Source: Clostridium vitabionis (GTDB lineage: Bacteria > Bacillota > Clostridia > Lachnospirales > Lachnospiraceae). Taken from it: a stretch of 64,000 nucleotides of DNA. The DNA lies in assembly GCF_015351765.1 (NCBI RefSeq), contig NZ_JADKQA010000005.1, positions 86,102 through 150,101 of the forward strand. Reading direction: 5' to 3'. Both the position numbers and the translations under genes were made by a program. Shown piece after piece: positions 1 through 8,672 of this stretch (positions are counted from its first letter, which is position 1; every line of letters starts with the position of its first letter). The notes below the pieces were generated by a model that saw nothing but the letters and a program-made list of their open reading frames with translations, was not told the DNA's origin and ran no database searches.

Positions 1-518
1 ATGTATTTTACAATCCGCTTCTGCAGAAGGCAGATCAGGAGCGCGATTCCCGCCGACGTCAGCCCGTCCGCGATGGTTCCGCCGAAAAATACGGCGAAGC
101 TGAACGAGCCGATCAGGCTTCCGGCGATCAGGTCGCGGTCGGACAGCTGCTCCTCCCGGATCCTGCACACCTTTTCCCGGAGCTTCCCGGGGGAAAATGG
201 CGCCTTGCAGCATTCCCGGCTGAGGGCGTTCAGCTCCTCGATTTTGGTAAAATCCGTCGGCCCCGGGGAGGTGATCCTCCTCGTCAGCGTGACCTCCCGA
301 TAGCCGGGAAATACCGCCGTCACGATGATGCTGGACATGATCGCGAAAATATCCATGTGCTCGGCGCCGTAGGAATATCCGATTCTTGCGAGGGTGTCCT
401 CGACGCGGTTAATCTCCGCGCCCGAGCACACCAGCATTTCCCCGATATCGAGGAGCGAGTGAAGCACCGCGATCTGCCCGTCCCTGTCGAGTGTCCTATC
501 CGGTTTCCGTTGTTCCAT
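1..518 (-). CDS. ThrE-family threonine/serine exporter, N-terminal part (cut by window edge)
   Basis: This gene is not in the ORF track because its 3' end lies outside the window. It starts at an ATG (518-516) seven bases after the carB stop. The reading frame is open to the edge and begins MEQRKPDRTL. The segment LLDIGEMLVCSGAEINRVED followed by a mixed alpha/beta stretch and a hydrophobic GSFSFAVFFGG segment matches the cytosolic N-terminal half and first membrane segment of the ThrE/DUF1212 exporter family. Those proteins export threonine or serine, often as split subunits. The close spacing suggests co-transcription with carB. The family call is from pattern recognition; the C-terminal membrane part cannot be seen. 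Confidence 0.75.
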   Translation of the reverse strand, partial: MEQRKPDRTLDRDGQIAVLHSLLDIGEMLVCSGAEINRVEDTLARIGYSYGAEHMDIFAIMSSIIVTAVFPGYREVTLTRRITSPGPTDFTKIEELNALSRECCKAPFSPGKLREKVCRIREEQLSDRDLIAGSLIGSFSFAVFFGGTIADGLTSAGIALLICLLQKRIVKY

Positions 519-524
519 TCCGTG

Positions 525-3500
525 TCAGCTGCCCTCTGTCTCGATTTTTTCATGCCATTCCTGCAGCGGCAGAATCCCGCTGTCCCCGGAGCGGAGCATC
601 TGGTGGATTCCCTCCGCAGCGGCACGCGCCGCCGTCACCGTGGTGATGTACGGGACACCCGCGCGGATGGCGCCCTTTCTCAGGTAACTGTCGTCGTGGT
701 GGCCGGTCTCCCCCTCCGGGGTATTGACAATCAGGTCAATCCTGCCGTTGATGATCAGGTCCAGGATGTTCGGCCGTCCGCCCTCGTAGATCTTCAGCAC
801 TTTCTCTGCCGAGACGCCTGCGCTTGTGATTACCTGGTATGTGCGCCCCGTGGCCAGGATGCGGAAACCGTCCTCGGCGAACATTCTCGCCAGAACCGCG
901 GCCTCCGGCTTGTCCTGCTCATTTAACGAGATCAGCACCGTCCCTGAGAGCGGCAGGGTGGATCCCGCGGCCTCCTCGGCCTTGTAGAATGCCTCACCGG
1001 AGGCAGCGGCAATGCCCATCACCTCGCCGGTGGAACGCATCTCCGACCCGAGCAGCGGATCTACCTCCGGGAACATGGCGAAGGGGAAGACCGCCTCCTT
1101 CACGCCATAGTACGGAATAAACCGCGGAAGAAGCTTCGATACCGGCGACGGACGGAAGGTCATCGCTGAGGTGATGACATCCACAGCCACCGCCGCCAGG
1201 TCGATCCCGCAGACCTTTGAGGTCAGCGGAACCGTGCGGGATGCGCCCGGGTTCACCTCAAGGACATACACCCTGCCGTCCTCGATGGCGAACCGCACAT
1301 TGAGGAGGCCGATGATCCCCATCGCCCCGGCAATCTTCTTCGTATATTCCCGGATTGTCCGGAGATTCCCCTCCGGAATATGCTTGGACGGAATCAGGCA
1401 GGCAGAATCGCCGGCATGGATCCCGGCAAGCTCGATGTGTTCATTTACCGCAGGAATATACACATTTTCGCCGTCGCTGACCGCGTCCGCCTCGCATTCC
1501 ATCGCGCTGTCCATCAGCTTATCCGGAACCGGGATGCCGAGCTTCTCCATCAGGCCCCGGAAACCCGCCGGATCCGCTGCCTGGTCATTTTCCTCAGGCC
1601 TTGTGCCGAGGACGGGAACGCCCTCCTTCTCCAGCTCCTCTGCGAGCCGGACGGCGGTGGTGCCGCCGAACTGCGCAATCACCCCGGCCGGCTTCTCTTT
1701 CCGGCAGATGCCCAGCACATCCTCAAGGGTCAGCGGTTCAAAATACAGCCGGTCCGCCGTGTCAAAGTCCGTGGACACGGTTTCCGGATTGCAGTTCACC
1801 AGGATGGTCAAAAATCCCAGCTTCTTCAGCGCCTTTGCCGCATGGACCGAGGCGTAATCATATTCGCTTCCCTCACCGATCCGGTTCGGCCCGCCGCCGA
1901 GGATCAGGATCTTCTGCCTGCTGTCCGCAGCGACAGCCACCTCATCCGTGCCAATATAGCTGGAATAATAATAAGTGCCGTCCTCTGTCCCGCTCACCCG
2001 TACCTGCGCGTACTTTTCCACGAGATCCAGCTCCTCGCGGCGCTTCCGGATCTCGCCCTCGGGAACGTTCAGGATCTCCGCCAGATATTGATCCGAGAAT
2101 CCGTCCTTCTTCGCCTGGATCAGGTCGGCGTCGGCGTAGACCGAGTTTGCCGGAACTGTCCCGTAATAGCGGGAAACCAGCGTCTCCTCCTCCAGGGCAA
2201 GCTCCCGGATCTCCGCAAGGAAATATTCGTTCACGCGGGTGACCGCCTGAACCTCCTCCACGGAAGCACCCTTCCGGAATGCCTCATAGATCTGGAAATA
2301 CCGCTCGGAAGAAGGCTGTACCAGGAGACGCAGGAGTTCCTCCTTCGTCTTCGCGGCAAAATTCTTCGCGTGGCCAAGGCCGCTGCGGCCATTATCCAGC
2401 GAGCGGACCGCCTTCTGGAAAGCTTCCCGGAAATTTCTCCCGAGCGCCATCACCTCGCCGACCGCGCGCATCTGCGTCCCGAGCTTGTCCTCGACATCCT
2501 GATACGTCTCAAATGCCCAGCGGGCAAATTTGACGGCAACGTGATCATGTTCCGGCACATACTTGTCCAGCGTGCCGCACTTCCCGCAGGGAATCTCGGA
2601 AAGCAGCACCCCGCAGGCAAGCTGGGCGGAAATATACGTGATCGGGAAGCCGGTCGCCTTGGACGCCAGCGCGGACGAGCGGGAAGCCCTCGGATTGATC
2701 TCGATGACGATCACCCGGCCGGTCTCCGGATCCCGCGCGAACTGGACATTTGTCCCGCCCACAACGCCGATCTTCCGGACAATCCGGAACGCCTGCCTCT
2801 CCAGCTCCGCCTGGACTTCAGCAGGCACGGTGAGCATCGGCGCGGTACAGAACGAATCCCCGGTATGGATCCCGCAGGGGTCGACATTTTCAATAAAGCA
2901 GGCCGTGACCATATTGTCGGCGGAATCGCGCAGCACCTCGAGCTCCAGCTCCTCCCAGCCGAGCACCGATTCCTCCACGAGAATCTGGTGGATCAGGGAC
3001 GCCCCGATCCCCCGGTCGGCGACCGTCCGGAGCTCGTCGCGGTTATAGACAAGCCCGCCGCCGGTGCCGCCCATCGTGTACGCGGGCCGGACAACCACCG
3101 GGTATCCCAGGGAATCGGCAATTTTCAGCGCCTCATCGACGGAATAGGCGACCTCGCTCTTCGCCATTCCGATGCCCAGCTCCTCCATCGTCTTTTTGAA
3201 CGCGATCCGGTTTTCCCCGCGCTCGATTGCCTCGGCATCCGCGCCGATAACCTGGATGCCGTATTTTTCCAGGATGCCGTTCTTCGCGAGCTCCGCGCAG
3301 AGGTTAAGCCCCGTCTGGCCGCCCAGGTTCGGCAGGAGCGCGTCCGGGCGCTCCTTCTCGATCACCTGCTCCAGACGCTTCGCGTCGAGCGGTTCAAGAT
3401 AAGTGCGGTCAGCCATCTCCGGATCCGTCATCACCGTCGCCGGATTAGAATTGATCAGAATAATTTCATAGCCGAGACTTTTCAGCGCGCGGCACGCCTG

Positions 3501-3593
3501 CGTCCCGGAATAATCGAACTCACACGCCTGGCCGATGACAATCGGGCCGGAACCGATGATAAGAATCTTGTGGATGTCTGTTCTCTTGGGCAT
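525..3593 (-). CDS. carB: Carbamoyl-phosphate synthase large subunit with internal deletion
   Basis: CarB makes carbamoyl phosphate from bicarbonate, ATP and ammonia for pyrimidine and arginine synthesis. The start follows AGGAGG by six bases. The N-terminal ATP-grasp half is intact (VRPAYTMGGTGGG loop, EINPRASRSS motif). The oligomerisation domain, the second pre-ATP-grasp (GGGPNRIGEGSEYDY) and the C-terminal MGS-like allosteric domain are all present. The protein is 1022 aa, against about 1070 for the family. The deficit falls in the second ATP-grasp domain. The text passes from LGIPVP straight to DKLMDSAMECEADAVSDG, so the segment that should hold GYPVLVRPSYVLGGR is missing in frame. That domain normally phosphorylates carbamate, so full activity is doubtful. 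No carA lies in the window. Confidence 0.95.
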   Translation of the reverse strand: MPKRTDIHKILIIGSGPIVIGQACEFDYSGTQACRALKSLGYEIILINSNPATVMTDPEMADRTYLEPLDAKRLEQVIEKERPDALLPNLGGQTGLNLCAELAKNGILEKYGIQVIGADAEAIERGENRIAFKKTMEELGIGMAKSEVAYSVDEALKIADSLGYPVVVRPAYTMGGTGGGLVYNRDELRTVADRGIGASLIHQILVEESVLGWEELELEVLRDSADNMVTACFIENVDPCGIHTGDSFCTAPMLTVPAEVQAELERQAFRIVRKIGVVGGTNVQFARDPETGRVIVIEINPRASRSSALASKATGFPITYISAQLACGVLLSEIPCGKCGTLDKYVPEHDHVAVKFARWAFETYQDVEDKLGTQMRAVGEVMALGRNFREAFQKAVRSLDNGRSGLGHAKNFAAKTKEELLRLLVQPSSERYFQIYEAFRKGASVEEVQAVTRVNEYFLAEIRELALEEETLVSRYYGTVPANSVYADADLIQAKKDGFSDQYLAEILNVPEGEIRKRREELDLVEKYAQVRVSGTEDGTYYYSSYIGTDEVAVAADSRQKILILGGGPNRIGEGSEYDYASVHAAKALKKLGFLTILVNCNPETVSTDFDTADRLYFEPLTLEDVLGICRKEKPAGVIAQFGGTTAVRLAEELEKEGVPVLGTRPEENDQAADPAGFRGLMEKLGIPVPDKLMDSAMECEADAVSDGENVYIPAVNEHIELAGIHAGDSACLIPSKHIPEGNLRTIREYTKKIAGAMGIIGLLNVRFAIEDGRVYVLEVNPGASRTVPLTSKVCGIDLAAVAVDVITSAMTFRPSPVSKLLPRFIPYYGVKEAVFPFAMFPEVDPLLGSEMRSTGEVMGIAAASGEAFYKAEEAAGSTLPLSGTVLISLNEQDKPEAAVLARMFAEDGFRILATGRTYQVITSAGVSAEKVLKIYEGGRPNILDLIINGRIDLIVNTPEGETGHHDDSYLRKGAIRAGVPYITTVTAARAAAEGIHQMLRSGDSGILPLQEWHEKIETEGS

Positions 3594-3641
3594 AATAACC
3601 TCCTGATTCTCTGGCAGTACAACAGCTGCCGGTCTTTCGTA

Positions 3642-3647
3642 ATTTTA
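3642..3647 (-). promoter_or_regulatory. Candidate extended -10 for carB
   Basis: On the minus strand the sequence TGGTAAAAT forms an extended -10 element about 50 bases upstream of the carB start. No convincing -35 is visible, so this is a weak call. Confidence 0.3.
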
Positions 3648-3748
3648 CCATAAATCAGGCGGTTACTCCATAATATCTGAAACTCTTCTGCCCAAGCCGG
3701 GAAAATTCGTTACGGTTCTTGGCCGAAATTTTTAATTCGTTGCAACAT

Positions 3749-3777
3749 TTGTCAATTTTTCAAGCAGGGACTATAAT
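3749..3777 (+). promoter_or_regulatory. Sigma-A promoter for the alpha/beta hydrolase
   Basis: TTGTCA and TATAAT are separated by exactly 17 bases. They lie about 55 bases upstream of the ribosome binding site and ATG of the next gene, which decides in favour of the downstream start. Confidence 0.85.
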
Positions 3778-3832
3778 CAGGGAAGGAGAAGTCTTTTTGT
3801 ATAGACAAATACAAATGATGGAGGTGTTTTCC

Positions 3833-4759
3833 ATGCTCTATGAAGACGAATTTTTAAGCTACAATGGCAGAGACCGGGTGCAGTACTGGATCTTCGTCCC
3901 CGCGGCCAAGCCGAAGGGGGTAATCCAGCTCATCCACGGCTTCGGCGAACACGCGCGGCGCTACCTGCACATGATTGCCCGCTACGTCGAGGCGGATTAC
4001 ATCGTCGCCTGTGACGACCACGTCGGCCACGGCAAGACAGCGATCGTGAACAATGCCACCTGGGGCGACTGGGGGGACAAGGGGTTTGAGACGATGGTTG
4101 AGGACGAACACCGCCTGAAAAAATGTGTCCAGGAGAAGTTCCCGCATCTGCCGTATTTCCTGTTCGGTCACAGCATGGGCTCGGTGATCGCGCGGGAGTT
4201 CATGGCCCGCTGGGGAAATGAGCTCGCAGCGGCAACCATCTGCGGCACCTGCGGCAGTTTCCCGACCAAAAAAGTGGAAGCCATGCTGAGAGACCTGGTA
4301 GAGAGCGGCCAGGCCACCGGCTCCGACCCGAAAGCCGCCGGCGAGGCCATGGGCTGGATGGGCGAGCGCTGCGGCGAAATCAAGCTCGGCAACGAGTGGA
4401 TCTGCCACGACCCCTATGTCCAGGCCGACCACGCGAACGATCCCTTCGACGCCTTCACAAAGCCGACCCAGAACCGGTCGCTCCTCTACTTTATGGAAAT
4501 GATCGATGATGTCACCGGCCCGGCGTGGGCGGAAAAAGTCCCCAAAGCACTCCCGATCTACAGCATCGCCGGCGACCAGGATCCCTTCGGCGGCTACGCG
4601 TCCGGTGTCTATGAGGTCAGCAACTGGCTGTACGATACCGGCCACCAGATTGAGACAAAGGTCTATCCGGGCTACCGCCATGAGATCCACAACTACAAGG
4701 CCATCAAGAATGAGGTCGTGGACGGCATACTGAGCTTCTTCGACCGGTACGCGAAGTAA
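3833..4759 (+). CDS. Alpha/beta hydrolase, serine aminopeptidase S33 / monoglyceride-lipase-like
   Basis: A 308-aa soluble hydrolase. The ORF track begins at 3719, but that start lies upstream of the promoter. The ATG at 3833 follows GGAGGTG and is the real start. Features of the Hydrolase_4 family are an oxyanion region LIHGFGEHARRY, a nucleophile elbow GHSMGS, an acid region GDQDPFGG and a C-terminal catalytic His in GYRHEIHN. Such enzymes hydrolyse monoacylglycerols or other short esters in the cytoplasm. The substrate is not known from sequence. It is monocistronic: its own promoter lies upstream and a terminator hairpin follows 40 bases after the stop. Confidence 0.88.
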   Translation: MLYEDEFLSYNGRDRVQYWIFVPAAKPKGVIQLIHGFGEHARRYLHMIARYVEADYIVACDDHVGHGKTAIVNNATWGDWGDKGFETMVEDEHRLKKCVQEKFPHLPYFLFGHSMGSVIAREFMARWGNELAAATICGTCGSFPTKKVEAMLRDLVESGQATGSDPKAAGEAMGWMGERCGEIKLGNEWICHDPYVQADHANDPFDAFTKPTQNRSLLYFMEMIDDVTGPAWAEKVPKALPIYSIAGDQDPFGGYASGVYEVSNWLYDTGHQIETKVYPGYRHEIHNYKAIKNEVVDGILSFFDRYAK

Positions 4760-4796
4760 AGGTTCCTGTTCATCGCGAAGCAAAGCCTCGGACAGG

Positions 4797-4824
4797 AAGG
4801 AGCCGCCCCTGCGGGCGGCTCCTT
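4797..4824. terminator. Bidirectional intrinsic terminator
   Basis: A GC-rich stem (GGAGCCGCCC with GGGCGGCTCC around CTGC) lies between the converging hydrolase gene and the small membrane protein gene. Each side has only a short T-rich tail. Confidence 0.75.
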
Positions 4825-4834
4825 CTCCTGATCC

Positions 4835-5221
4835 TTATTCTTCCACTTCCTCCGGAACAGGTGCCGGCTCCTCAGCCGGAACTGCCATCTGCTCCTGCTG
4901 GGACTTCTTCACCTCTTTGCGGATTTTATGCATTTCCAGGCTGTCGTAGGCCCGGTTCCTGAGCGTGAGCACCAGGTCAATGATCACCATCACCATGTCC
5001 AGGAGATAAAACCAGGTTGGATAGGGAATCGCCCCGGTTTTCTTAAAGGTAACATATTTCCCGTAAATCCCGACCAGATAGCCGAAAATCACCACACACT
5101 CAAACATCAGGCTCTTGCCCTTCGCGGTCTTGGACTTCCAGGACTTCACGATATTGAACGGCCAGGAGAACCCGAACGCCAGCATCATCCCGATCTCACA
5201 GATCTGCGCAACATCAATCAT
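4835..5221 (-). CDS. Small PQ-loop / SemiSWEET-like membrane protein
   Basis: 128 aa with three hydrophobic segments in the first 95 residues and a charged, Glu/Pro-rich tail. The segment GFSWPFNIVKSWKSKTAKGK resembles the PQ-loop repeat of SemiSWEET-type transporters, which work as dimers of three-helix units to move small sugars. The start has a GGGAGGAAG site eight bases upstream. It follows the DUF1275 gene by 13 bases, so the two are probably one transcript ending at the terminator just downstream. Substrate is unknown; the family assignment is moderate. Confidence 0.6.
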   Translation of the reverse strand: MIDVAQICEIGMMLAFGFSWPFNIVKSWKSKTAKGKSLMFECVVIFGYLVGIYGKYVTFKKTGAIPYPTWFYLLDMVMVIIDLVLTLRNRAYDSLEMHKIRKEVKKSQQEQMAVPAEEPAPVPEEVEE

Positions 5222-5234
5222 CTGTCTTCCTCCC

Positions 5235-5900
5235 TCACTCTCTGTCGATAAACATTAAAAGAAAACTTACCGCGAGGAGTGCGCTGGAAATCCAGATCAT
5301 GCGGATCCCCCGCACAGCCAGGCATGAACCGGCCCCCGCGCCGAGCGCGAAGAGCAGAATCACCAGAAAATAATGGCCGGCCTTCCGGAGAAGGTCACGG
5401 TCACCGGTCCTGAGATATGCGCTGAACGACTCCACGCCGCTGCGCATATTGCCGATACACATCGTACTCGCGTACGCATAGCCGTTGACCCGGCGGAAGG
5501 TCTGCACCTGCATGGCGCAGGAGAACGACACGAGGGCATTGGCCAGGGAATCCAGGGAATGCGGGAGAAAACCCACCAAAAAAAGCATGCCCATCTCCAT
5601 GAGGACAATGAGCTGGCGCCAGTGCAGCCGGCGCGCGCCCCGGAGCTTCGCGCGGATCTGCTCCGCGGCGAGGACGCCCAGGGCAAATGCCGTGAGCGGG
5701 ATCAGATAGCGGACCGCCCCGGACCGGTCTCCGGAAAACAGGCGGGCGCTCATGAGGACGATATTGCCCGTCTGGGCATTGGCGAATACCTGGCCGCGGA
5801 CAAAGTAGGAATAGGCATCCTGAAAACCGCCGGATACCGTGAGAAATGCCATCACGGACAAGGCATCCGACATCTGTACATTCTTTTTCTTCTCAGACAT
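5235..5900 (-). CDS. DUF1275 (YoaK-type) membrane protein
   Basis: 221 aa with about six hydrophobic segments. The signature region near the N terminus (SGGFQDAYSYFVRGQVFANAQTGN) and the later QTFRRVNGYAYASTMCIGNM are typical of the DUF1275/YoaK family. Members are inner-membrane proteins of unknown transport function. It is followed closely by the SemiSWEET-like gene. The start has a good context and no competing upstream ATG. Confidence 0.85.
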   Translation of the reverse strand: MSEKKKNVQMSDALSVMAFLTVSGGFQDAYSYFVRGQVFANAQTGNIVLMSARLFSGDRSGAVRYLIPLTAFALGVLAAEQIRAKLRGARRLHWRQLIVLMEMGMLFLVGFLPHSLDSLANALVSFSCAMQVQTFRRVNGYAYASTMCIGNMRSGVESFSAYLRTGDRDLLRKAGHYFLVILLFALGAGAGSCLAVRGIRMIWISSALLAVSFLLMFIDRE

Positions 5901-6045
5901 AAGGACTTCTTTTGCTGCCGCGGCGGAAATGCCGCGGAATGATCAACTTGGCAACTGTCCGGATCCTCACATGCCGGAATGCACGCAGAATCGCCCGTGA
6001 TCGGCCTTTTGCGGACATGCCCGGCTTATGCAGGACAGGGGAAAA

Positions 6046-6426
6046 TCAGTGCTGCACGGCCTGATGAAGCAGCATGGACAGAAGCGCCGCCGCGGGGAGA
6101 AAACCCTGCCCCAGCGCAATCGCTGCCCTGCCACTGGAAAGCGCGCCGTAGATCGCGCAGGCCGTCATATAGGCGAGGAAAATCGCGCAGACCTTGGTCC
6201 CGTTTCGGGAAATCCAGGCTCCGTACAGCAGAAATACTCCGATAAGCCCATTATAAACTCCCTGATTTCGAAAGAGAAGCCCGAGATTTTTGCGCCGAAG
6301 CTCAGCTGTGCTGATTTTAAAAACCCGGGAAGTCAGCGCCGAGCTGGTCGCAAAGGTTTCCAGAAACATGATCAGCAGGCACTCGATCGCCGCCGCGGTC
6401 GACAGGATCCGGGTAATTTCATTCAT
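6046..6426 (-). CDS. DUF1304 family membrane protein (internal start in the fused ORF)
   Basis: 126 aa with four hydrophobic segments. The text LETFATSSALTSRVF, RNQGVYNGLIG and CAIYGALSS matches the DUF1304 family, small integral membrane proteins of unknown role. A strong site (GGAGGG, seven bases before the ATG at 6426) shows it can start on its own even though the frame continues from the lysozyme gene. It is therefore listed separately. No function should be assumed. Confidence 0.75.
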   Translation of the reverse strand: MNEITRILSTAAAIECLLIMFLETFATSSALTSRVFKISTAELRRKNLGLLFRNQGVYNGLIGVFLLYGAWISRNGTKVCAIFLAYMTACAIYGALSSGRAAIALGQGFLPAAALLSMLLHQAVQH

Positions 6427-7041
6427 CTTACTTCCCTCCAGATGAAGATGATACGCCTCCTTAACGAGGATCGCATAATACATATTGCCATAGGCATAGC
6501 GCCAGCCGCCGGAGCTCACGGCCACAGGATTGAGGTAGGCGGCCTTTTTTCCTCCGGATTTTTCCCTGGCGAAAGCCTTGGCCAGGTCAAAGGTATGTTT
6601 TCCGCCATTTTCCGCCACATAATCGATGTAGCCCGGGCCGTAATTGTACGCCTGGAGCACAGTGTCAAAATCCACATGTTTCTCACCGGCACGCTTCAGG
6701 AGGCCGGCAAAATACGCGCACCCCTGGCGGACAGATTCCGCCGAATCCAGGGAATTGGACTTAAGGCCTGCGGATTCACTGCTCTGCATGACGTCCTCCG
6801 CCTCGCCGCCGCTCTCCACCTGGATGATCGCAAGCAGCCAGCCCTCATAGCTGTCGATCTGCTCCTCCACGGCTGCCTGATGAATAGCGCTCCGGTACCG
6901 GAGCACCGATTCCGGAAGCCCGGACCGCTGCCGCACGGCGGCAGAAAAGGCGAAAGCCGCCGCGATCGCGGCGGCAAAAATCAGAAGGACGGCCGCGGCA
7001 TGCCGCCGCGCGTCATCCATAATTCCCGTTGTTCTCTGCAT
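6046..7041 (-). CDS. CwlT-like lysozyme-domain protein reading in frame into DUF1304
   Basis: The first about 205 residues form a membrane-anchored lysozyme-like domain: an N-terminal hydrophobic anchor, then IIQVESGGEAEDVMQSSES and LQAYNYGPGYIDYV, the family's catalytic-Glu and GPGYIDYV motifs. It would cut peptidoglycan glycan strands outside the cell. There is no stop at the natural end after YGNMYYAILVKEAYH. The frame runs on through a ribosome binding site into a DUF1304 membrane protein. A TAA lies out of frame just before the DUF1304 ATG, so a 1-base shift may have created the fusion. Start: the ATG at 7041 is chosen; an ATG at 7020 is possible. The CitG gene ends 14 bases upstream. 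Confidence 0.75.
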   Translation of the reverse strand: MQRTTGIMDDARRHAAAVLLIFAAAIAAAFAFSAAVRQRSGLPESVLRYRSAIHQAAVEEQIDSYEGWLLAIIQVESGGEAEDVMQSSESAGLKSNSLDSAESVRQGCAYFAGLLKRAGEKHVDFDTVLQAYNYGPGYIDYVAENGGKHTFDLAKAFAREKSGGKKAAYLNPVAVSSGGWRYAYGNMYYAILVKEAYHLHLEGSKMNEITRILSTAAAIECLLIMFLETFATSSALTSRVFKISTAELRRKNLGLLFRNQGVYNGLIGVFLLYGAWISRNGTKVCAIFLAYMTACAIYGALSSGRAAIALGQGFLPAAALLSMLLHQAVQH

Positions 7042-7055
7042 GGAAACATCTGCCC

Positions 7056-8060
7056 TCAACTTTCCATGTTCCCGGAGAGCAGGCTCTCCAGGCGTTCCAG
7101 ATAGAGCGCCGCCGCCATCATGTCCGCGGCGCCTCCCGGGCTCAGGTTCCGGCGGATGCACTCCTGATTGAACTCCCGGAGGCGGGGAAGCCCGTCCGGC
7201 GCCTCCGCCCCGCCGAGATCCAGGATCTCCGCCGCCCTGCCCTGAAGCCATCGGAGCGCCTCCGGAGACCCCCGGTGGACTACATTCGTGTCGTGAAGGC
7301 AGGTCATCACCGCGAGAAGAATATCAAGATTGGCACAGTTTTCAGACACTTCATCCTTCCTGCAGCGGCGCAGCATCGGCAGCGCCTTCTCCCGGAGAAC
7401 CGGAAAGCCCTCCTTGGCCTCCCCGCGGATCCCCTGTTCGCCGTAGCGGCTGTAGAGAAGTTCCCCGTGCGTCGCCGGCGCGATCATCCCGCCATCCGGC
7501 GCAGCTGCCCGCCTGTCCGGTACCGCCATCCGGGCAAAATCCCGGTTCATCGCCTTCCGGGCGATCTCCCCGGAGAGCCGGAGCAGCTCCTCCGCGGAAC
7601 AGGAGCGCCGCAAGGCCGGCGCGGCAGAACTTCCGCAACCTGCCGGATCTCCGCGCGCCGCGCCCTTCCCCATCCGGAAGCAGAGCCCGGCGGCGGCCGA
7701 GATCAGGCCGATCGAGAAAATCATGCCCTTGTGCGTGTTGACGCCGCCGGTCGCCGCATACATCGCCTTCTCCGCCATCTTTCCGATCTCGCGGACCGCC
7801 GGGAAGATGGCCTCCGGGTCATCGCCCAAAGTGTACGCGGCCTCCGCCATCTCCCGGAAATACGGGCTGACTGCCCCGGTGCTGCGGATAAACGTGGTGA
7901 GATTCATATCCCGGTGCGCGCCGTTATCCTCCTGATCCACCAGCCCCGGCTTCGGCGTCGTCAGGATCTCCGCGAGGAGCGACGCGGCGGCGGCATTTTC
8001 CAGGCGGAGGAAAAAGCGTTCTTCCGCCTCCTCCGGCATCCGGTTCACCCGTCCCGCCAT
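7056..8060 (-). CDS. citG: Triphosphoribosyl-dephospho-CoA synthase
   Basis: CitG makes 2'-(5''-triphosphoribosyl)-3'-dephospho-CoA from dephospho-CoA and ATP, the precursor of the prosthetic group of citrate lyase or malonate decarboxylase acyl carrier subunits. The 334-aa protein has the family hallmarks LTTPKPGLVDQEDNGAHRDM near residue 33, GGVNTHKGMIFSIGL and the late HDTNVVHRGSPEAL. A low-complexity insert (GDPAGCGSSAAPALRRS) lies between them. The ATG overlaps the LUD-gene stop by one base (TGATG), so translation is coupled. No citrate lyase subunits lie in the window, which leaves the carrier protein it serves open. Confidence 0.9.
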   Translation of the reverse strand: MAGRVNRMPEEAEERFFLRLENAAAASLLAEILTTPKPGLVDQEDNGAHRDMNLTTFIRSTGAVSPYFREMAEAAYTLGDDPEAIFPAVREIGKMAEKAMYAATGGVNTHKGMIFSIGLISAAAGLCFRMGKGAARGDPAGCGSSAAPALRRSCSAEELLRLSGEIARKAMNRDFARMAVPDRRAAAPDGGMIAPATHGELLYSRYGEQGIRGEAKEGFPVLREKALPMLRRCRKDEVSENCANLDILLAVMTCLHDTNVVHRGSPEALRWLQGRAAEILDLGGAEAPDGLPRLREFNQECIRRNLSPGGAADMMAAALYLERLESLLSGNMES

Positions 8061-8668
8061 CAGTAGCCGAGGTCCTCATCGATGAGGATCACCTCATAGC
8101 TGCAGCCCTTCGGCGCCATCCAGAGCACCGAGAGCGCCCGGCAGATGCGCTCCGGGCTTGAGCAGTCGTAGCAGCGGTCGCCGCCGTTCGCCGCACAGGG
8201 GGTCTTCACATGGAAGCGGACCGCGATCTTCGGCGCGGCGATATTGCGCGCCCTCCAGTACGCTTTCTCGTAATCCGGGGCGATCTTGTTCCTTCCGGCC
8301 ACGAAGATCACCCGGCTGTGCCCGTAGATCGTCGCGGCAACCCGGTTGCCCGTGCCGTCGATATTGATGATCTCCCCGGTCTCCGCCAGACCGTTCACAC
8401 CGGAGATATAGACATCCGCGCCGATTGCCTCGCGGCGGAGGTCGTCCGCCGTCTTTCCTTCCGGCAGCCGCCAGTGCCAGAGCACGCGGTTATGCGCCCC
8501 GAGCCGGTCATAGAGGCCCATGGCCTCCACCGTCTTGCTGCCGCCGAAAGCGACGGAGGTGCCGTCGATCTGCCCGTCCACAAATTCCGCCGCCTCCGCC
8601 GCCGTGGCGAAGGTATGGACTTCATAGCCTTTTTTTCGCAGAGCTTCCGAAACTTTATCAAAATTCAT
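8060..8668 (-). CDS. LUD-domain protein (LutC/YkgG-like)
   Basis: 202 aa. The ORF track extends it into the hydrogenase gene, but the true start is the ATG at 8668 (MNFDKVSEALRKKGYEVHTF), four bases after the hydrogenase stop. LUD-domain features are VAFGGSKTVEAMGL, ADVYISGVNGLAETGEIINIDG and VIFVAGRNKI. LutC-type proteins take part in lactate-utilisation complexes; stand-alone LUD proteins are common in anaerobes with less certain roles. A Cys-rich stretch (PCAANGGDRCYDCSSPERIC) near the C terminus may bind metal, which is an inference. Its operon position suggests a redox role. Confidence 0.85.
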   Translation of the reverse strand: MNFDKVSEALRKKGYEVHTFATAAEAAEFVDGQIDGTSVAFGGSKTVEAMGLYDRLGAHNRVLWHWRLPEGKTADDLRREAIGADVYISGVNGLAETGEIINIDGTGNRVAATIYGHSRVIFVAGRNKIAPDYEKAYWRARNIAAPKIAVRFHVKTPCAANGGDRCYDCSSPERICRALSVLWMAPKGCSYEVILIDEDLGY

Positions 8669-8672
8669 GTTT

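Noticed and set aside
1380-3653. 757-aa plus-strand ORF opposite carB
   Set aside because: It is the shadow of carB on the other strand; no family match, no ribosome binding site, and its codons mirror the real gene.
3719-3832. Upstream extension of the alpha/beta hydrolase
   Set aside because: The promoter -35 and -10 lie inside it and the downstream ATG has the ribosome binding site.
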